The notes beneath the pieces are model-generated. The model saw only the letters and a list, made by a program, of their open reading frames with translations, was not told the DNA's origin and made no database searches. Of a DNA stretch of 64,000 nt, positions 25,184 through 35,128 are shown piece after piece (within the stretch, counting starts at the first letter, position 1; each line of letters starts with the position of its first letter). This DNA comes from an uncultured SAR116 cluster alpha proteobacterium (lineage in GTDB: Bacteria; Pseudomonadota; Alphaproteobacteria; Puniceispirillales; Marisalimonadaceae), in assembly GCA_902616005.1 (NCBI GenBank), contig CACMRG010000004.1, positions 1 to 64,000 on the forward strand, read 5' to 3'. Made by a program: the position numbers and the translations under genes.

Positions 25184-28135
25184 ATGCCAAAAGATTTCGC
25201 ACCAGTACCTCTTTCTGAATTAAAAACCCTTACCAATGGAGAATTTTATGATGACGAATTTTCAAAAGGAAGGTATTCAACAGATGCATCAATTTATCAA
25301 ATTCAACCCTTAGCTGTATTTATTCCTAAATCTAAAGATGATGTAATTAAAGCAGTTAATTTTTGTCTTAATAATAATATTTCAATTCTTCCACGTGGAG
25401 GGGGCACTTCACAATGTGGTCAAACAGTTAATCGTTCACTTGTAATTGATAATTCAAAATATTTTAATAAGATTATTGATTTTAATGAAAAAAATAAAAC
25501 TTGTACTGTCGAACCAGGAATTGTTTTAGATGAACTTAACAAATTTTTAAAACCCTTTGGTCTTTGGTTTCCAGTAGATGTATCAACATCTAGTAGAGCT
25601 ACCATTGGAGGAATGGCTGGAAATAATAGCTGTGGTGGAAGATCTCTTAAATACGGAATGATGAGAGATAATGTATTGTCAATTCAAGCAATACTAAATG
25701 ACGGAAAAGAATATTGTTTTGATGATATAGATATTGATAAACTAAGAAATAATTCTGATTTGAATGTCTTTAACAAAAACATTTTTAAATTGTGTGAACA
25801 GGTAAAGAAAAATAAGAATGTAATTTTAAATGATTTCCCAAAAGTATTACGAAGAGTCGCAGGATATAATGTAGATGCTCTTTTGCCAGATGCTATGTCC
25901 TACAGACCAAATGGTAAAAAAGGTGATGGTATAAACCTATCTCATTTTCTAGTTGGATCTGAAGGGACCTTGGGATACTTCACAAAAATTAAACTTAAAT
26001 TGTCAGAATTACCTAGTAAAAAAGTAATGGGAGTATGTCATTTTCCTTCATTTTATGAGTCAATGGACGCTGCTCAGCATATTGTAAAATTGAATCCAGT
26101 TTCCGTAGAATTAATAGATGACACAATGTTAAAATTGGCCAATGATATTCAAATTTTTAAACAAACTGTTAAAGATATTGTCGTGGGAAATCCAGCATCA
26201 TTACTCGTTGTTGAGTTTGCGGATAAAAATCAAACTAAAAACTTAGATAAATTAAATGAATTAGAAAAAATGATGCAAGACCTTGGTTTTAGTTGGGATA
26301 GTAAAGCTAAAACTGGCGGAGTTGTAAAAATACTAAATGACAAAGATCAATCTCGCCTCACAGAAATGAGAAAATCTGGATTGAATATAATGATGTCTAT
26401 GAAAAGTGAAGGTAAACCCGTTTCTTTTGTAGAAGATTGTGCTGTAAATCTTGAGAACCTAGCTGAATATACCGATGGTTTAACGAAAATTTTTAAAAAA
26501 TACAATGTGCACGGCACTTGGTACGCTCACGCTTCAGTAGGATGTTTGCACGTCCGCCCTGTTTTAAATATGAAAATTAATGAAGATGTTAAAAAAATGA
26601 GAATGATTGCAGAAGAAGCTTGTACATTAGTTAAAAAATTTGGAGGCTCTTTTTCAGGTGAGCATGGAGATGGGATTGTCAGATCAGAATTCATTGAAAA
26701 AATGTTTGATAAAAAAGTTAATAATATTTTTAGACAGGCAAAAGATTTATTTGACCCTAATAGAATTTTTAATCCAGAAAAAATAATAGATGCACCAAAC
26801 ATGGATGATAGAAATTTATTTCGATATTCTCCTGCTTACTCAGCCTTGGACATAAAAACGGTTATGGATTGGTCTTCATGGCCAGGAAAATCTGATGGTT
26901 TTCAAGGCGCTATTGAAATGTGTAATAATAATGGTTCATGCCGTAAATTAGAAAATGGAGTTATGTGTCCTTCGTACAGAGTGACTAAAGATGAAAAAGA
27001 TTCACCACGAGGAAGAGCTAACACTCTTAGATTAGCTTTAACTGGTCAGTTTAAAAATGATGCACTTACTTCAAAAGAAATGTTTGAAACTATGAAACTT
27101 TGTGTTTCATGCAAAGCATGTAAGAAAGAATGTCCTACGAGTGTTGACATTTCAAAAATGAAAATTGAAATAGAAAGACTACGTCACGAAAAATATGGGC
27201 TTTCTTTATCACAAAAATTGGTAGCATACTTACCAAAATACAGTAAATACCTGAGTTATTTTTATCCAATTTTAAAACTTTTACAGAAGTTAAAAATTTT
27301 AAATTTTATTAATGAGGCTTTCTTAAATATTTCAGCAAAAAGAGATATTCCTTTAACTAAAATGAATTATTTTAAAGATAATGAATTAAATTCTGAACTT
27401 GATAAAAACATGACAAATCCTGTAATTGTTTTTCCAGATAGTTTTAATAGGTTCCATGAACCTGAAAATATAAGAGCTGCAATAAGGGTTCTAAAGAAAT
27501 TGGGTTTTAGTCCATTTCTTCCAAAAATTAATTATAAAAATTTATGTTGCGGTAGAACTTTTCTAACTTATGGATTAATAGACAAAACAAAAAATGAATA
27601 CGAAAATATTTTAAAAACATTTTTGCCTTTTTTAAAAAAAGGCATTCCAGTTGTTGGATTAGAACCATCTTGCATTTTATCTTTCAGAGACGAGTTGCCC
27701 TCTTTGATTAAAAGTAAAGAAGCGCTTTTACTTTCACAAAATAGTTTCACATTTGAAGAACTCTTATTTAAAAAAATACCCAACTTCAATTTTAAACCAT
27801 ACAATAATAAAGTTTTACTTCATGGACATTGTCACCAAAAAGCCTTTGATGTTGTAAATCCAATTGTAGAAATTTTGAAAAAAATTCCTAAAATTCAGTT
27901 GGAAAATATAGAAACAAGCTGTTGTGGAATGGCCGGTTCATTTGGGTACAATAAAGAAACTTATGAGGTATCAATAAAGATGGCAATGGCGAAGCTAATA
28001 CCTTCTATTTTAAAGTATAAAAATCCAACTGTTATAGCTGATGGTACTTCGTGCCGAGCTCAAATCAAAGACCAATCTGCAATTAAAGCTGTTCATATAG
28101 CAAACTTTTTAGAACCATTAATTATAGAAAAATAA
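25184..28135 (+). CDS. FAD- and 4Fe-4S-containing D-2-hydroxyacid dehydrogenase (YdiJ/GlcD-GlcF-like fusion)
   Basis: This 983-residue multidomain protein starts with an FAD_binding_4 domain (PRGGGTSQCGQTV near residue 70, IGGMAGNNSCGGRSLKYG near 145). An FAD-oxidase C-terminal domain ends around 540 with SFSGEHGDGIVRSEF and DPNRIFNPEKI. Two 4Fe-4S cysteine clusters follow at about 580-600 and 640-651 (CVSCKACKKECP), then two CCG domains (LCCGRTF and SCCGMAGSFG near 912). The family oxidises D-lactate, glycolate or D-2-hydroxyglutarate and passes electrons onward. It lies 7 bp upstream of a BisC-like molybdoenzyme and forms an operon with it. Confidence 0.9.
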   Translation: MPKDFAPVPLSELKTLTNGEFYDDEFSKGRYSTDASIYQIQPLAVFIPKSKDDVIKAVNFCLNNNISILPRGGGTSQCGQTVNRSLVIDNSKYFNKIIDFNEKNKTCTVEPGIVLDELNKFLKPFGLWFPVDVSTSSRATIGGMAGNNSCGGRSLKYGMMRDNVLSIQAILNDGKEYCFDDIDIDKLRNNSDLNVFNKNIFKLCEQVKKNKNVILNDFPKVLRRVAGYNVDALLPDAMSYRPNGKKGDGINLSHFLVGSEGTLGYFTKIKLKLSELPSKKVMGVCHFPSFYESMDAAQHIVKLNPVSVELIDDTMLKLANDIQIFKQTVKDIVVGNPASLLVVEFADKNQTKNLDKLNELEKMMQDLGFSWDSKAKTGGVVKILNDKDQSRLTEMRKSGLNIMMSMKSEGKPVSFVEDCAVNLENLAEYTDGLTKIFKKYNVHGTWYAHASVGCLHVRPVLNMKINEDVKKMRMIAEEACTLVKKFGGSFSGEHGDGIVRSEFIEKMFDKKVNNIFRQAKDLFDPNRIFNPEKIIDAPNMDDRNLFRYSPAYSALDIKTVMDWSSWPGKSDGFQGAIEMCNNNGSCRKLENGVMCPSYRVTKDEKDSPRGRANTLRLALTGQFKNDALTSKEMFETMKLCVSCKACKKECPTSVDISKMKIEIERLRHEKYGLSLSQKLVAYLPKYSKYLSYFYPILKLLQKLKILNFINEAFLNISAKRDIPLTKMNYFKDNELNSELDKNMTNPVIVFPDSFNRFHEPENIRAAIRVLKKLGFSPFLPKINYKNLCCGRTFLTYGLIDKTKNEYENILKTFLPFLKKGIPVVGLEPSCILSFRDELPSLIKSKEALLLSQNSFTFEELLFKKIPNFNFKPYNNKVLLHGHCHQKAFDVVNPIVEILKKIPKIQLENIETSCCGMAGSFGYNKETYEVSIKMAMAKLIPSILKYKNPTVIADGTSCRAQIKDQSAIKAVHIANFLEPLIIEK

Positions 28136-28142
28136 ATTAATT

Positions 28143-30482
28143 ATGAAAATTAAAACAACAAGTGCTCATTGGGGAAGTTATTACCCTCAAGTAAAAAATA
28201 ATAAGCTTATATCTCTTGATCCTTACGAAAAAGATGAAAACCCCTCTTTAATTTCAGAAGGCATGATTGATGCTGTAAATGATAAATTAAGAATTCAAAA
28301 TCCTTGCGTTAGAGCTGGTTGGTATCATGATTATTTAAATGAAAGTGAAAATAATAATATAGCCTCTAATAGAGCAAGAGAAACAAGAGGAAATGATGAA
28401 TTTATTGAGATTTCATGGGCAGAGGCTATAGATATAGTTTCAAAAGAATTAAATAGAGTTAAAACTAGTTTTACTAATAAATCTATTTTTGCAGGATCTT
28501 ATGGTTGGGCATCGGCAGGAAGATTTCATCATGCTCAAAGTCAATTACACCGTTTTTTTAATTGTTTTGGTGGTTATGTTAAATCCGTAACCACGTATTC
28601 TTATGCAGCAAGTGAAACAATTATTCCACACGTGATAGGAATGTCTTATAGAAAATTTTTAGATCAACATACTGATTGGAATAGTATTTCAAAGAATACA
28701 GACGTTATCTTAATGTTTGGTAGTTTGCCATTAAAAAACTCTCAAGTGACTTCAGGAGGTGTAGGCTTTCATACAACAAAAACTTTTTTAAAAAAATGTA
28801 AAAAGAGAAATGTAAAATTTTTTAATATAAGTCCTACAAATTTTGAGGCTGATAAATTAGTTAATGCTGAGTGGTTAAAGATCAGACCAGGCACCGATAC
28901 AGCCTTTATGCTTGGTCTTGCTTATTTATTAGAAAAAAAAAATCTATGTAATAGAGAATTTTTAAAAACACATTGTCATGGTTATGATAAATTTAAAGAT
29001 TATCTTCTTGGCAGTAATGATAGTATCAAAAAGGACCCTCAATGGGCTCAAACAATAACAGGACTTGATAAAACAGTTTTTTACAAGATTATTGATATAA
29101 TTCAAAATAAAAAAGTTCTTATTTCTGGCTCATGGTCACTTCAGAGACAACAATATGGTGAACAACCACATTGGATGATAGTTGTTTTAGCAGCAATGAT
29201 AGGACAAATTGGTCAACCTGGTGGTGGTTTTGGTTTAGGTTATAGTGCTGAAAATGGAATTGGAAATCCCGTTGAACATTTTAAATGGCCTGCATTGGAT
29301 CAATTCAAAAATAAGATAACAGATTTCATCCCTGTCGCAAGATATTCAGATATGTTACTCAATCCTGGAAAAAACTTTACATTTAACGGTCAAACATATC
29401 AATATCCAAATATAAAATTAGTTTACTGGGCTGGAGGTAACCCATTCCATCATCAAATGAACTTATCAAAATTAAGAAAAGCTACATTTAAACCTGATAC
29501 AATTATTACAAATGAAATATGGTGGAATAGCCTTGCAAGACATGCTGATATAATATTACCAACTACAACAACACTTGAAAGAAATGATATTGGTTTCAGA
29601 CATTGGGAACAAACTGTTTCCCCAATGCATAAGGCAATAGATCCTATAGGAAATTCAAGAAATGATTTTGATATATTTTCTTTAATTTCAAAAAAACTAG
29701 GTTTTAAAGAGCAATTTACAGAAAATAAAAATGAAGAAGAATGGCTCAAGACTTTGTGGGACGAGGCAAAGGAAAATGCAAAAGAAAATAATTTTTACCT
29801 TCCTGATTTTGATGAATTTTGGAATGGAGGATTCTTTGAAGTTTTAAAACCTACACATGAACAAATATTAATGGAAGATTTTGTTAAAAAGCCTGAAAAA
29901 TTTCCTTTATCAAATCATTCTAAAAAAATTGAAATTTTTTCAGATGAGGTAGATAGCTTTAATTACTCTGATTGCCCTGGTCATCCTAAATGGTTAGAAC
30001 CAAAGGAGTGGTTAGGCTCAAATATAACAAAAAAATATCCATTGCATCTAATTTCCGGCCAACCTGAAAATAGACTACATAGTCAACTTGATAACGGTAA
30101 ACATAGTAAAAAATCTAAAATCCATGGAAGAGAACCACTTTTAATAAATCCAAATGACGCAAAAATAAGAAATTTAAAAAATGATGATATTGTTAAAGTT
30201 TTTAATGATAGAGGCTCATGCCTGGCAGGTATAAAAATTACTGATGATGTAATGGAAGGAATTGTATTTCTTCCAGTTGGTGCTTGGTATAATCCTGCAA
30301 CTGATGATGACACATTTTGTATTCATGGCAACCCTAATGTTCTGACTGATGATATTGGTTGCTCATCTTTAAGTCAGGGTCCATCGGCTCATTCTACTCT
30401 AGTTGAAATATATAAATGGGAAAAAGATTTGCCTTCTATTACAATATTTGATGCACCAAAATTAAAAAAACTAAAGCTCTAG
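28143..30482 (+). CDS. molybdopterin oxidoreductase, BisC/DMSO-reductase type, cytoplasmic
   Basis: This 779-residue single-subunit Mo-bis(MGD) enzyme begins TTSAHWGSYYPQV and contains IFAGSYGWASAGRFHH. It also has TTYSYAASETIIPHVIG, where Ser153 should be the molybdenum ligand as in DMSO/TMAO/biotin-sulfoxide reductases. Cofactor-binding stretches include AALIGQIGQPGGGFGLGY-like AAMIGQIGQPGGGFGLGY and the C-terminal LHLISGQPENRLHSQLD. No Tat signal or N-terminal 4Fe-4S motif is present, so it is cytoplasmic like BisC. Its role in the purine island is unknown. Its 3' end overlaps the convergent uraD gene by 12 bp. Confidence 0.88.
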   Translation: MKIKTTSAHWGSYYPQVKNNKLISLDPYEKDENPSLISEGMIDAVNDKLRIQNPCVRAGWYHDYLNESENNNIASNRARETRGNDEFIEISWAEAIDIVSKELNRVKTSFTNKSIFAGSYGWASAGRFHHAQSQLHRFFNCFGGYVKSVTTYSYAASETIIPHVIGMSYRKFLDQHTDWNSISKNTDVILMFGSLPLKNSQVTSGGVGFHTTKTFLKKCKKRNVKFFNISPTNFEADKLVNAEWLKIRPGTDTAFMLGLAYLLEKKNLCNREFLKTHCHGYDKFKDYLLGSNDSIKKDPQWAQTITGLDKTVFYKIIDIIQNKKVLISGSWSLQRQQYGEQPHWMIVVLAAMIGQIGQPGGGFGLGYSAENGIGNPVEHFKWPALDQFKNKITDFIPVARYSDMLLNPGKNFTFNGQTYQYPNIKLVYWAGGNPFHHQMNLSKLRKATFKPDTIITNEIWWNSLARHADIILPTTTTLERNDIGFRHWEQTVSPMHKAIDPIGNSRNDFDIFSLISKKLGFKEQFTENKNEEEWLKTLWDEAKENAKENNFYLPDFDEFWNGGFFEVLKPTHEQILMEDFVKKPEKFPLSNHSKKIEIFSDEVDSFNYSDCPGHPKWLEPKEWLGSNITKKYPLHLISGQPENRLHSQLDNGKHSKKSKIHGREPLLINPNDAKIRNLKNDDIVKVFNDRGSCLAGIKITDDVMEGIVFLPVGAWYNPATDDDTFCIHGNPNVLTDDIGCSSLSQGPSAHSTLVEIYKWEKDLPSITIFDAPKLKKLKL

Positions 30483-30992
30483 AGCATCCAGTCTAATTTT
30501 AGCAATTTTATGAACTTCATTAATTGCAGTCAAAAATTCTTCCTCATAATTATTATTAACTCTTTTTTTCATTGATTTAATTATATCTAGTCTATTTAGT
30601 CCTTTAACTGCTATAATAAATGGAAACATAAACTTTTCTTTATATAATTTGTTAAGTGATTTAATTTCCTTATATTCTTCTTCTGAACACTGATCTAAGC
30701 CAGCAGATTTTTGTTCTTCTTGCGATGATTCTGTAAGGCTAGATAACTGATTTTTTTTAATTCCAAGTTCTGGATGAGCTCTTAGTAACTTTAGTTTTAA
30801 AATATCAGGGCTTTTATTTACTACTTTTTTCATAGCTGATCTAAGCTCATTTATAGTATTTGGAATATTAGATTTATCCTCAATAATGCTTTTAATTACC
30901 CAATCAGAATGTTCGTATATCGATTCAAATAAAGATACAAATTTTGATTTTCTAAAATTTATATTTTCAAAATTAATAATTTCATTTTCCAT
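30471..30992 (-). CDS. uraD: 2-oxo-4-hydroxy-4-carboxy-5-ureidoimidazoline (OHCU) decarboxylase
   Basis: This 173-residue helical protein has the OHCU decarboxylase motifs: LFESIYEHSDWV near the N-terminus, LLRAHPELG with catalytic His73 and Glu75, the LTESSQEEQKSAGLD segment and FPFIIAVKG. It performs the third step from urate, giving S-allantoin. Start has GAGG 8 nt upstream. It is divergent from HIU hydrolase, with only 33 bp between their start codons. Confidence 0.93.
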   Translation of the reverse strand: MENEIINFENINFRKSKFVSLFESIYEHSDWVIKSIIEDKSNIPNTINELRSAMKKVVNKSPDILKLKLLRAHPELGIKKNQLSSLTESSQEEQKSAGLDQCSEEEYKEIKSLNKLYKEKFMFPFIIAVKGLNRLDIIKSMKKRVNNNYEEEFLTAINEVHKIAKIRLDALEL

Positions 30993-31006
30993 TTGTTTGC
31001 CTCAAC

Positions 31007-31020
31007 ATATATGATATAAA
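31007..31020. promoter_or_regulatory. near-symmetric AT element, possible shared -10 region of uraD and uraH
   Basis: The sequence ATATATGATATAAA contains TATGAT (31010-31015) reading right toward uraH and TATATC reading left toward uraD. It sits in a 33-bp gap that must hold both promoters. The uraH ATG comes 10 nt after TATGAT without a ribosome site, so its mRNA may be leaderless. The -35 boxes would fall inside the opposing coding starts and are weak. Confidence 0.4.
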
Positions 31021-31025
31021 AATTT

Positions 31026-31376
31026 ATGGCTGGGTTAACTACACATGTATTGGATACAAGCATTGGTAAACCTGCACATAATATTTTAATAGAATTATTT
31101 TTTTTAAACAATGAAGTTAAAAATAAAATTTTAGAATGTACTACAAATAAAGATGGTCGTGTTGACAGACCTTTAATTTCGAATGAAAATTTTAAGTTTG
31201 GGAATTACCAACTTGTGTTCCATGTAAAAGATTATTTTTTAAAAAATGAGATTGTAAATTCCGACTATTCTTTCTACGACAAAATTAGTATCGATTTTTC
31301 TATTTACGATCAAAGTCATTATCATATTCCTTTGTTAGTTTCTCCATTTGGTTATAGTACATATAGAGGAAGCTAA
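31026..31376 (+). CDS. uraH: 5-hydroxyisourate hydrolase (transthyretin-like)
   Basis: This 116-residue transthyretin-related protein has the N-terminal LTTHVLDTSIGKPA (catalytic His). It also has TTNKDGRVDRPL with the substrate Arg and the C-terminal signature HIPLLVSPFGYSTYRGS ending in YRGS. It hydrolyses 5-hydroxyisourate, the product of the urate oxidase encoded one base downstream, to OHCU. It lacks a signal peptide. Confidence 0.95.
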   Translation: MAGLTTHVLDTSIGKPAHNILIELFFLNNEVKNKILECTTNKDGRVDRPLISNENFKFGNYQLVFHVKDYFLKNEIVNSDYSFYDKISIDFSIYDQSHYHIPLLVSPFGYSTYRGS

Positions 31377-31377
31377 A

Positions 31378-32595
31378 GTGTCTTATATTTTAATTGAATG
31401 GACTGAATTTTTAGTTAGGTGGCTACATGTTATTGCAGGAATAGCATGGATTGGATCAAGTTTTTATTTTATTGCTTTAGATTTAAGTTTACTAAAGAGA
31501 AAAGATATTCCTAAAGAAGCTCATGGTGAAGCTTGGCAAGTTCATGGTGGAGGCTTCTACCAAATAGTAAAATATCTTGTAGCCCCAGATAAACTTCCAT
31601 CTCAACTAACGTGGTTTAAATGGGAGGCGTACGCCACTTGGATTTCTGGATTTTTACTTTTAATTCTGATTTATTATATTAGTGCTGATCTTTATATGAT
31701 TGAAATTGAAAAATTTGATCTTTCAAATTTAGAAGCAATCTCACTTTCATTAATTGGAATTGTTTTAGGATGGGTTTTTTACAATTATATTTGTAAGAAA
31801 ACAGTAAATAAAAATAATATAATGCTATCAATCTTTATACTTCTAGTATTTACATTTTTTAGTTGGTTATATTTTCAAGTTTTTTCACACCGAGGTGCTT
31901 ACATGCAAATTGGTTCAATGTTAGGAACTATAATGGTAGCTAATGTTTTAATGATTATAATTCCTGGACAAAAGAAAGTGGTGCAGAGTTTACTAGAAAA
32001 TAAAAAACCTGATTCGATTCACGGTATAACTGCGAAACAAAGATCTTTACATAATAATTATTTAACTCTTCCTGTGATATTTATAATGATAAGTAATCAC
32101 TACCCAACAATATACGCTACTGATTATTCCTGGATAACAATTTCATTAATAATAATTACTGGTGCATTGATTAGACAATTTTTCAATATAAAACATTCTG
32201 GAAAGAAACCTCCTTACTTACTCTGGGTTCCTGTATTAATGATAATTCTATTTTCAGTTTATTTGTCTGAAAAAGGTAAGCCAAACCTTCCAAATAATAA
32301 TGAAAGAGCAAATGCAATCATAGAACAAATTCCAAAAGATCTAATATTGGCATCAGAAGAAATAATTGTTTCTAAATGTTCTATGTGTCATGCACAAGAA
32401 CCACTCTGGGAAAATATGACACACGCTCCAAAGAAAATTCATCTTGAAAATGCAAACGATATAATAAAACATATTGACAATATCTATTCACAAGCAATTG
32501 TATCTTATGCAATGCCTCCAGGAAACATTACTGGCTTAGAAAACTCTGAAAGAAAAATATTATCGAAGCTACATAGATTTGTAAAAAATCTTTAG
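31378..32595 (+). CDS. puuD: membrane urate oxidase/hydroxylase PuuD with cytochrome c domain
   Basis: This protein is 405 residues from GTG at 31378, chosen because AGAGGAAG lies just upstream and the start aligns with the family (IEWTEFLVRWLHVIAGIAWIGSSFYF). An in-frame ATG at 31348 would overlap uraH. About eight helices form the membrane urate oxidase domain, with HGEAWQVHGGGFYQIVKY early and many conserved His. A cytochrome c motif CSMCH lies near residue 335. PuuD-type enzymes oxidise urate to 5-hydroxyisourate and pass electrons to the respiratory chain rather than making peroxide. Confidence 0.92.
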   Translation: MSYILIEWTEFLVRWLHVIAGIAWIGSSFYFIALDLSLLKRKDIPKEAHGEAWQVHGGGFYQIVKYLVAPDKLPSQLTWFKWEAYATWISGFLLLILIYYISADLYMIEIEKFDLSNLEAISLSLIGIVLGWVFYNYICKKTVNKNNIMLSIFILLVFTFFSWLYFQVFSHRGAYMQIGSMLGTIMVANVLMIIIPGQKKVVQSLLENKKPDSIHGITAKQRSLHNNYLTLPVIFIMISNHYPTIYATDYSWITISLIIITGALIRQFFNIKHSGKKPPYLLWVPVLMIILFSVYLSEKGKPNLPNNNERANAIIEQIPKDLILASEEIIVSKCSMCHAQEPLWENMTHAPKKIHLENANDIIKHIDNIYSQAIVSYAMPPGNITGLENSERKILSKLHRFVKNL

Positions 32596-32655
32596 TCTAA
32601 GTAATTATAATTTTTTAATAAATTTTTGTAATTTATATTCTAAATTATTTCATAT

Positions 32656-33636
32656 TTATGACAATAAATGAATTTGGTTCTTATCCCACTGAACATTAAC
32701 GTTTTGACCAATTTCCAACTTTTCTTTATAAAATTTTTTATCCTTTATAAGAATTTGTAACTTACTTGTCTTATTTGAACATATTAATTTTACATTTTCA
32801 CCCTGAAATTCTAAATCATCAACTACCATAGTGTTATTATTTATTATGGAAGTTTTAGAAATTTGGATTTGATCCATTCTAATTGCAAATTTTTTCTTGT
32901 TTTGAGAAATAACGTTATGACTACCTACAAAATTAGCTACAAATTCATTCTTTGGTTTGTTAAAAATTGTATAAGGTGAATCATTCTGTTCAATCAGTCC
33001 ATTATTCATAACAACAACTATATCAGCCAATGCCAATGCTTCTTCTTGAGAGTGAGTTACATGAATAAAAGTAATACCAAGTTTTTTTTGAATATTTTTG
33101 AGTTCTGATCGCATTTTAACCCTTAAAAAGGGATCTAACGCAGATAGGGGCTCATCTAACAATAAAATTGATGGACTTGTTATCAGAGAACGAGCAAGAG
33201 CTACTCTTTGTTGTTGACCTCCTGAAAGTTGGTGTGGATATCGCATTAAATACTCATCCATTTGAACCATGTTTAAAATTTTTTCAGCACTCTCATGTCT
33301 TTGCTTTTTTGTTTCTCCTTTTATTTTTAATGGAAAGGCAACATTATCAAGACAATGTAAATGCGGGAAAAGAGCGTAATTTTGAAACATCATTGATGTA
33401 CCTCTTTTAGATGGAGGTAAACCATTTATAATTGTATTACCTAATAGTATATCACCATCTGTAATTTCTTCATGACCAGCAATCATTCGAAGAGTTGAAG
33501 TTTTTCCACATCCTGAAGGTCCCAACAAACAACAATATGATCCAGCTTTAATTTTTAAATCAATGTTATTAACTGCCGTGGTGTTATCATATTTCTTTAG
33601 CAGTTTTGCTAATTCTAAATCTAGAGGTTGAGACAT
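32656..33636 (-). CDS. ABC transporter ATPase, polyamine/spermidine (PotA) subfamily
   Basis: This 326-residue protein has an N-terminal nucleotide-binding domain: Walker A GPSGCGKTST, signature LSGGQQQRVALARSL, Walker B ILLLDEPLSALD and the switch His in HVTHSQEE. A short TOBE-like C-terminal region (about 240-326) follows. It is transcribed away from its likely partners, the binding protein and two permeases at 33.8-36.9 kb, across a 202-bp gap. The context of urate and allantoin genes suggests ureide or purine uptake rather than polyamines; that is inference. Confidence 0.9.
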   Translation of the reverse strand: MSQPLDLELAKLLKKYDNTTAVNNIDLKIKAGSYCCLLGPSGCGKTSTLRMIAGHEEITDGDILLGNTIINGLPPSKRGTSMMFQNYALFPHLHCLDNVAFPLKIKGETKKQRHESAEKILNMVQMDEYLMRYPHQLSGGQQQRVALARSLITSPSILLLDEPLSALDPFLRVKMRSELKNIQKKLGITFIHVTHSQEEALALADIVVVMNNGLIEQNDSPYTIFNKPKNEFVANFVGSHNVISQNKKKFAIRMDQIQISKTSIINNNTMVVDDLEFQGENVKLICSNKTSKLQILIKDKKFYKEKLEIGQNVNVQWDKNQIHLLS

Positions 33637-33838
33637 GATTATTTATAACCGATTCGAAAATGTAGTCTTAAAATTTTTTTTATGAACATTAATAGATCTT
33701 ATTATAATCATAACTTAATTTTATTAAACTATTTATGCAAAAAAATTAATCAATTAGTAAAAAAAATCTGTAAGAACCTCGTTAATGATTAAATTAGTGT
33801 CAACATGTAATATATTTAAACTTTACAAAGGAGTTGAT

Positions 33839-35122
33839 ATGTCTAAAAAAATGAACAAAAAAATAACTAGAAGGAGCATGCTTAAGTCAACAACTGCATT
33901 GGCTGGAGCAGCTCTTGGTTCTGGCTTAATAACTGGATTTCCAGCAATACATGCTTCTGGTACTCCTACTATTCGATATTTGGGTACCGCTGTAAACATG
34001 GGATCAGAACCTGAAAAAAAATTATTTGAGGATACTGGAATCAAAGTTAAATACATTTCTAAAACTACCGATGAAGTTGTTAAAACAATTCTTACACAAC
34101 CAAACAGCTTCGATATTGTTGATTCTGAATATTTTAGCATGCCCAAACTTGTACCATCAGGAAGTCTTTTAGGTATGGATACAAATAGGATTAAGGAATG
34201 GAGTAATGTAGTAACTGCATTCACCGAAGGAAAAGTAAATGGAAAAACTATTGGTGATCAGGGAACAGCTCCAAAGAAAGTTTTATACCTTAAAGGTCCA
34301 AATTCAACAGAATTTTCTAAAGAACCTACTAGATACGCAACTTTAATACCAACTGTATATAACGCTGATACTCTAGGTATAAGACCAGATCTTATTAAAA
34401 GACCAATAAATACTTGGGCTGAACTATTAAACCCAGAATTTAAAGGTAAAGCTTGTATTCTTAATATTCCATCAATTGGAATTATGGATGCAGCAATGGT
34501 AGTTGAAGCTATGGGTGAATATACTTATCCAGATAAAGGTAATATGACAAAGGCTGAAATTGACTTAACTATGAAAATTTTCACTGAAGCAAAAAAGGCT
34601 GGTCAATTTAGAGCATTTTGGAGCGACTTTAATGAAAGTGTTAATTTAATGGCATCAGGAGAGGTCGTAATTCAATCAATGTGGTCTCCAGCAATCACAG
34701 CTGTAAGATCACAAGGTATTCCATGTATTTATCAACCACTTAAGGAAGGTTATAGAGCGTGGGCAGCTGGTTTTGCACTACCTTCAACTGCTAAAGGAAG
34801 ACAAGCTGACATATGTTATGAGTACATTAATTGGTTTTTATCAGGATGGATGGGAGCTTATTTAAACAGACAAGGTTATTACTCTGCTGTTTTATCAACT
34901 GCAGAGAAAAATATGAAAGCATATGAGTGGGATTATTGGATGAACGGCAAACCTGCCGCTCAGGATATACTTTCACCGACTGGAAAAAAGCTTGCATCTA
35001 AAGGTGAGATAAGAGACGGTGGATCTTATAATGACCGAATGGGTGCAGTTGCATGTTGGAACGCTACCATGGATGAAAACAAATACATGGTCAGAAAATG
35101 GAATGAGATGATAGCTTCCTAA
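33839..35122 (+). CDS. ABC transporter substrate-binding protein, PotD-like, Tat-exported
   Basis: This protein is 427 residues from ATG 33839, preceded by AAGGAG; an in-frame upstream ATG at 33785 lacks such a site. The N-terminus has a twin-arginine signal (ITRRSMLKSTTALAGAALGSGLI, with A-X-A-like cleavage near HASG). The mature part is a type II periplasmic binding fold with PTVYNADTLGIRPDLI, TWAELLNPEFKGKACI and INWFLSGWMGAYLNRQGYYSAV. It is followed by an intercistronic hairpin and two permease genes. Confidence 0.88.
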   Translation: MSKKMNKKITRRSMLKSTTALAGAALGSGLITGFPAIHASGTPTIRYLGTAVNMGSEPEKKLFEDTGIKVKYISKTTDEVVKTILTQPNSFDIVDSEYFSMPKLVPSGSLLGMDTNRIKEWSNVVTAFTEGKVNGKTIGDQGTAPKKVLYLKGPNSTEFSKEPTRYATLIPTVYNADTLGIRPDLIKRPINTWAELLNPEFKGKACILNIPSIGIMDAAMVVEAMGEYTYPDKGNMTKAEIDLTMKIFTEAKKAGQFRAFWSDFNESVNLMASGEVVIQSMWSPAITAVRSQGIPCIYQPLKEGYRAWAAGFALPSTAKGRQADICYEYINWFLSGWMGAYLNRQGYYSAVLSTAEKNMKAYEWDYWMNGKPAAQDILSPTGKKLASKGEIRDGGSYNDRMGAVACWNATMDENKYMVRKWNEMIAS

Positions 35123-35128
35123 TTTTAA

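Noticed and set aside
33823-34224. Minus-strand open frame of 133 codons
   Set aside because: It mirrors the Tat signal and start of the binding-protein gene, and its translation has no family features.
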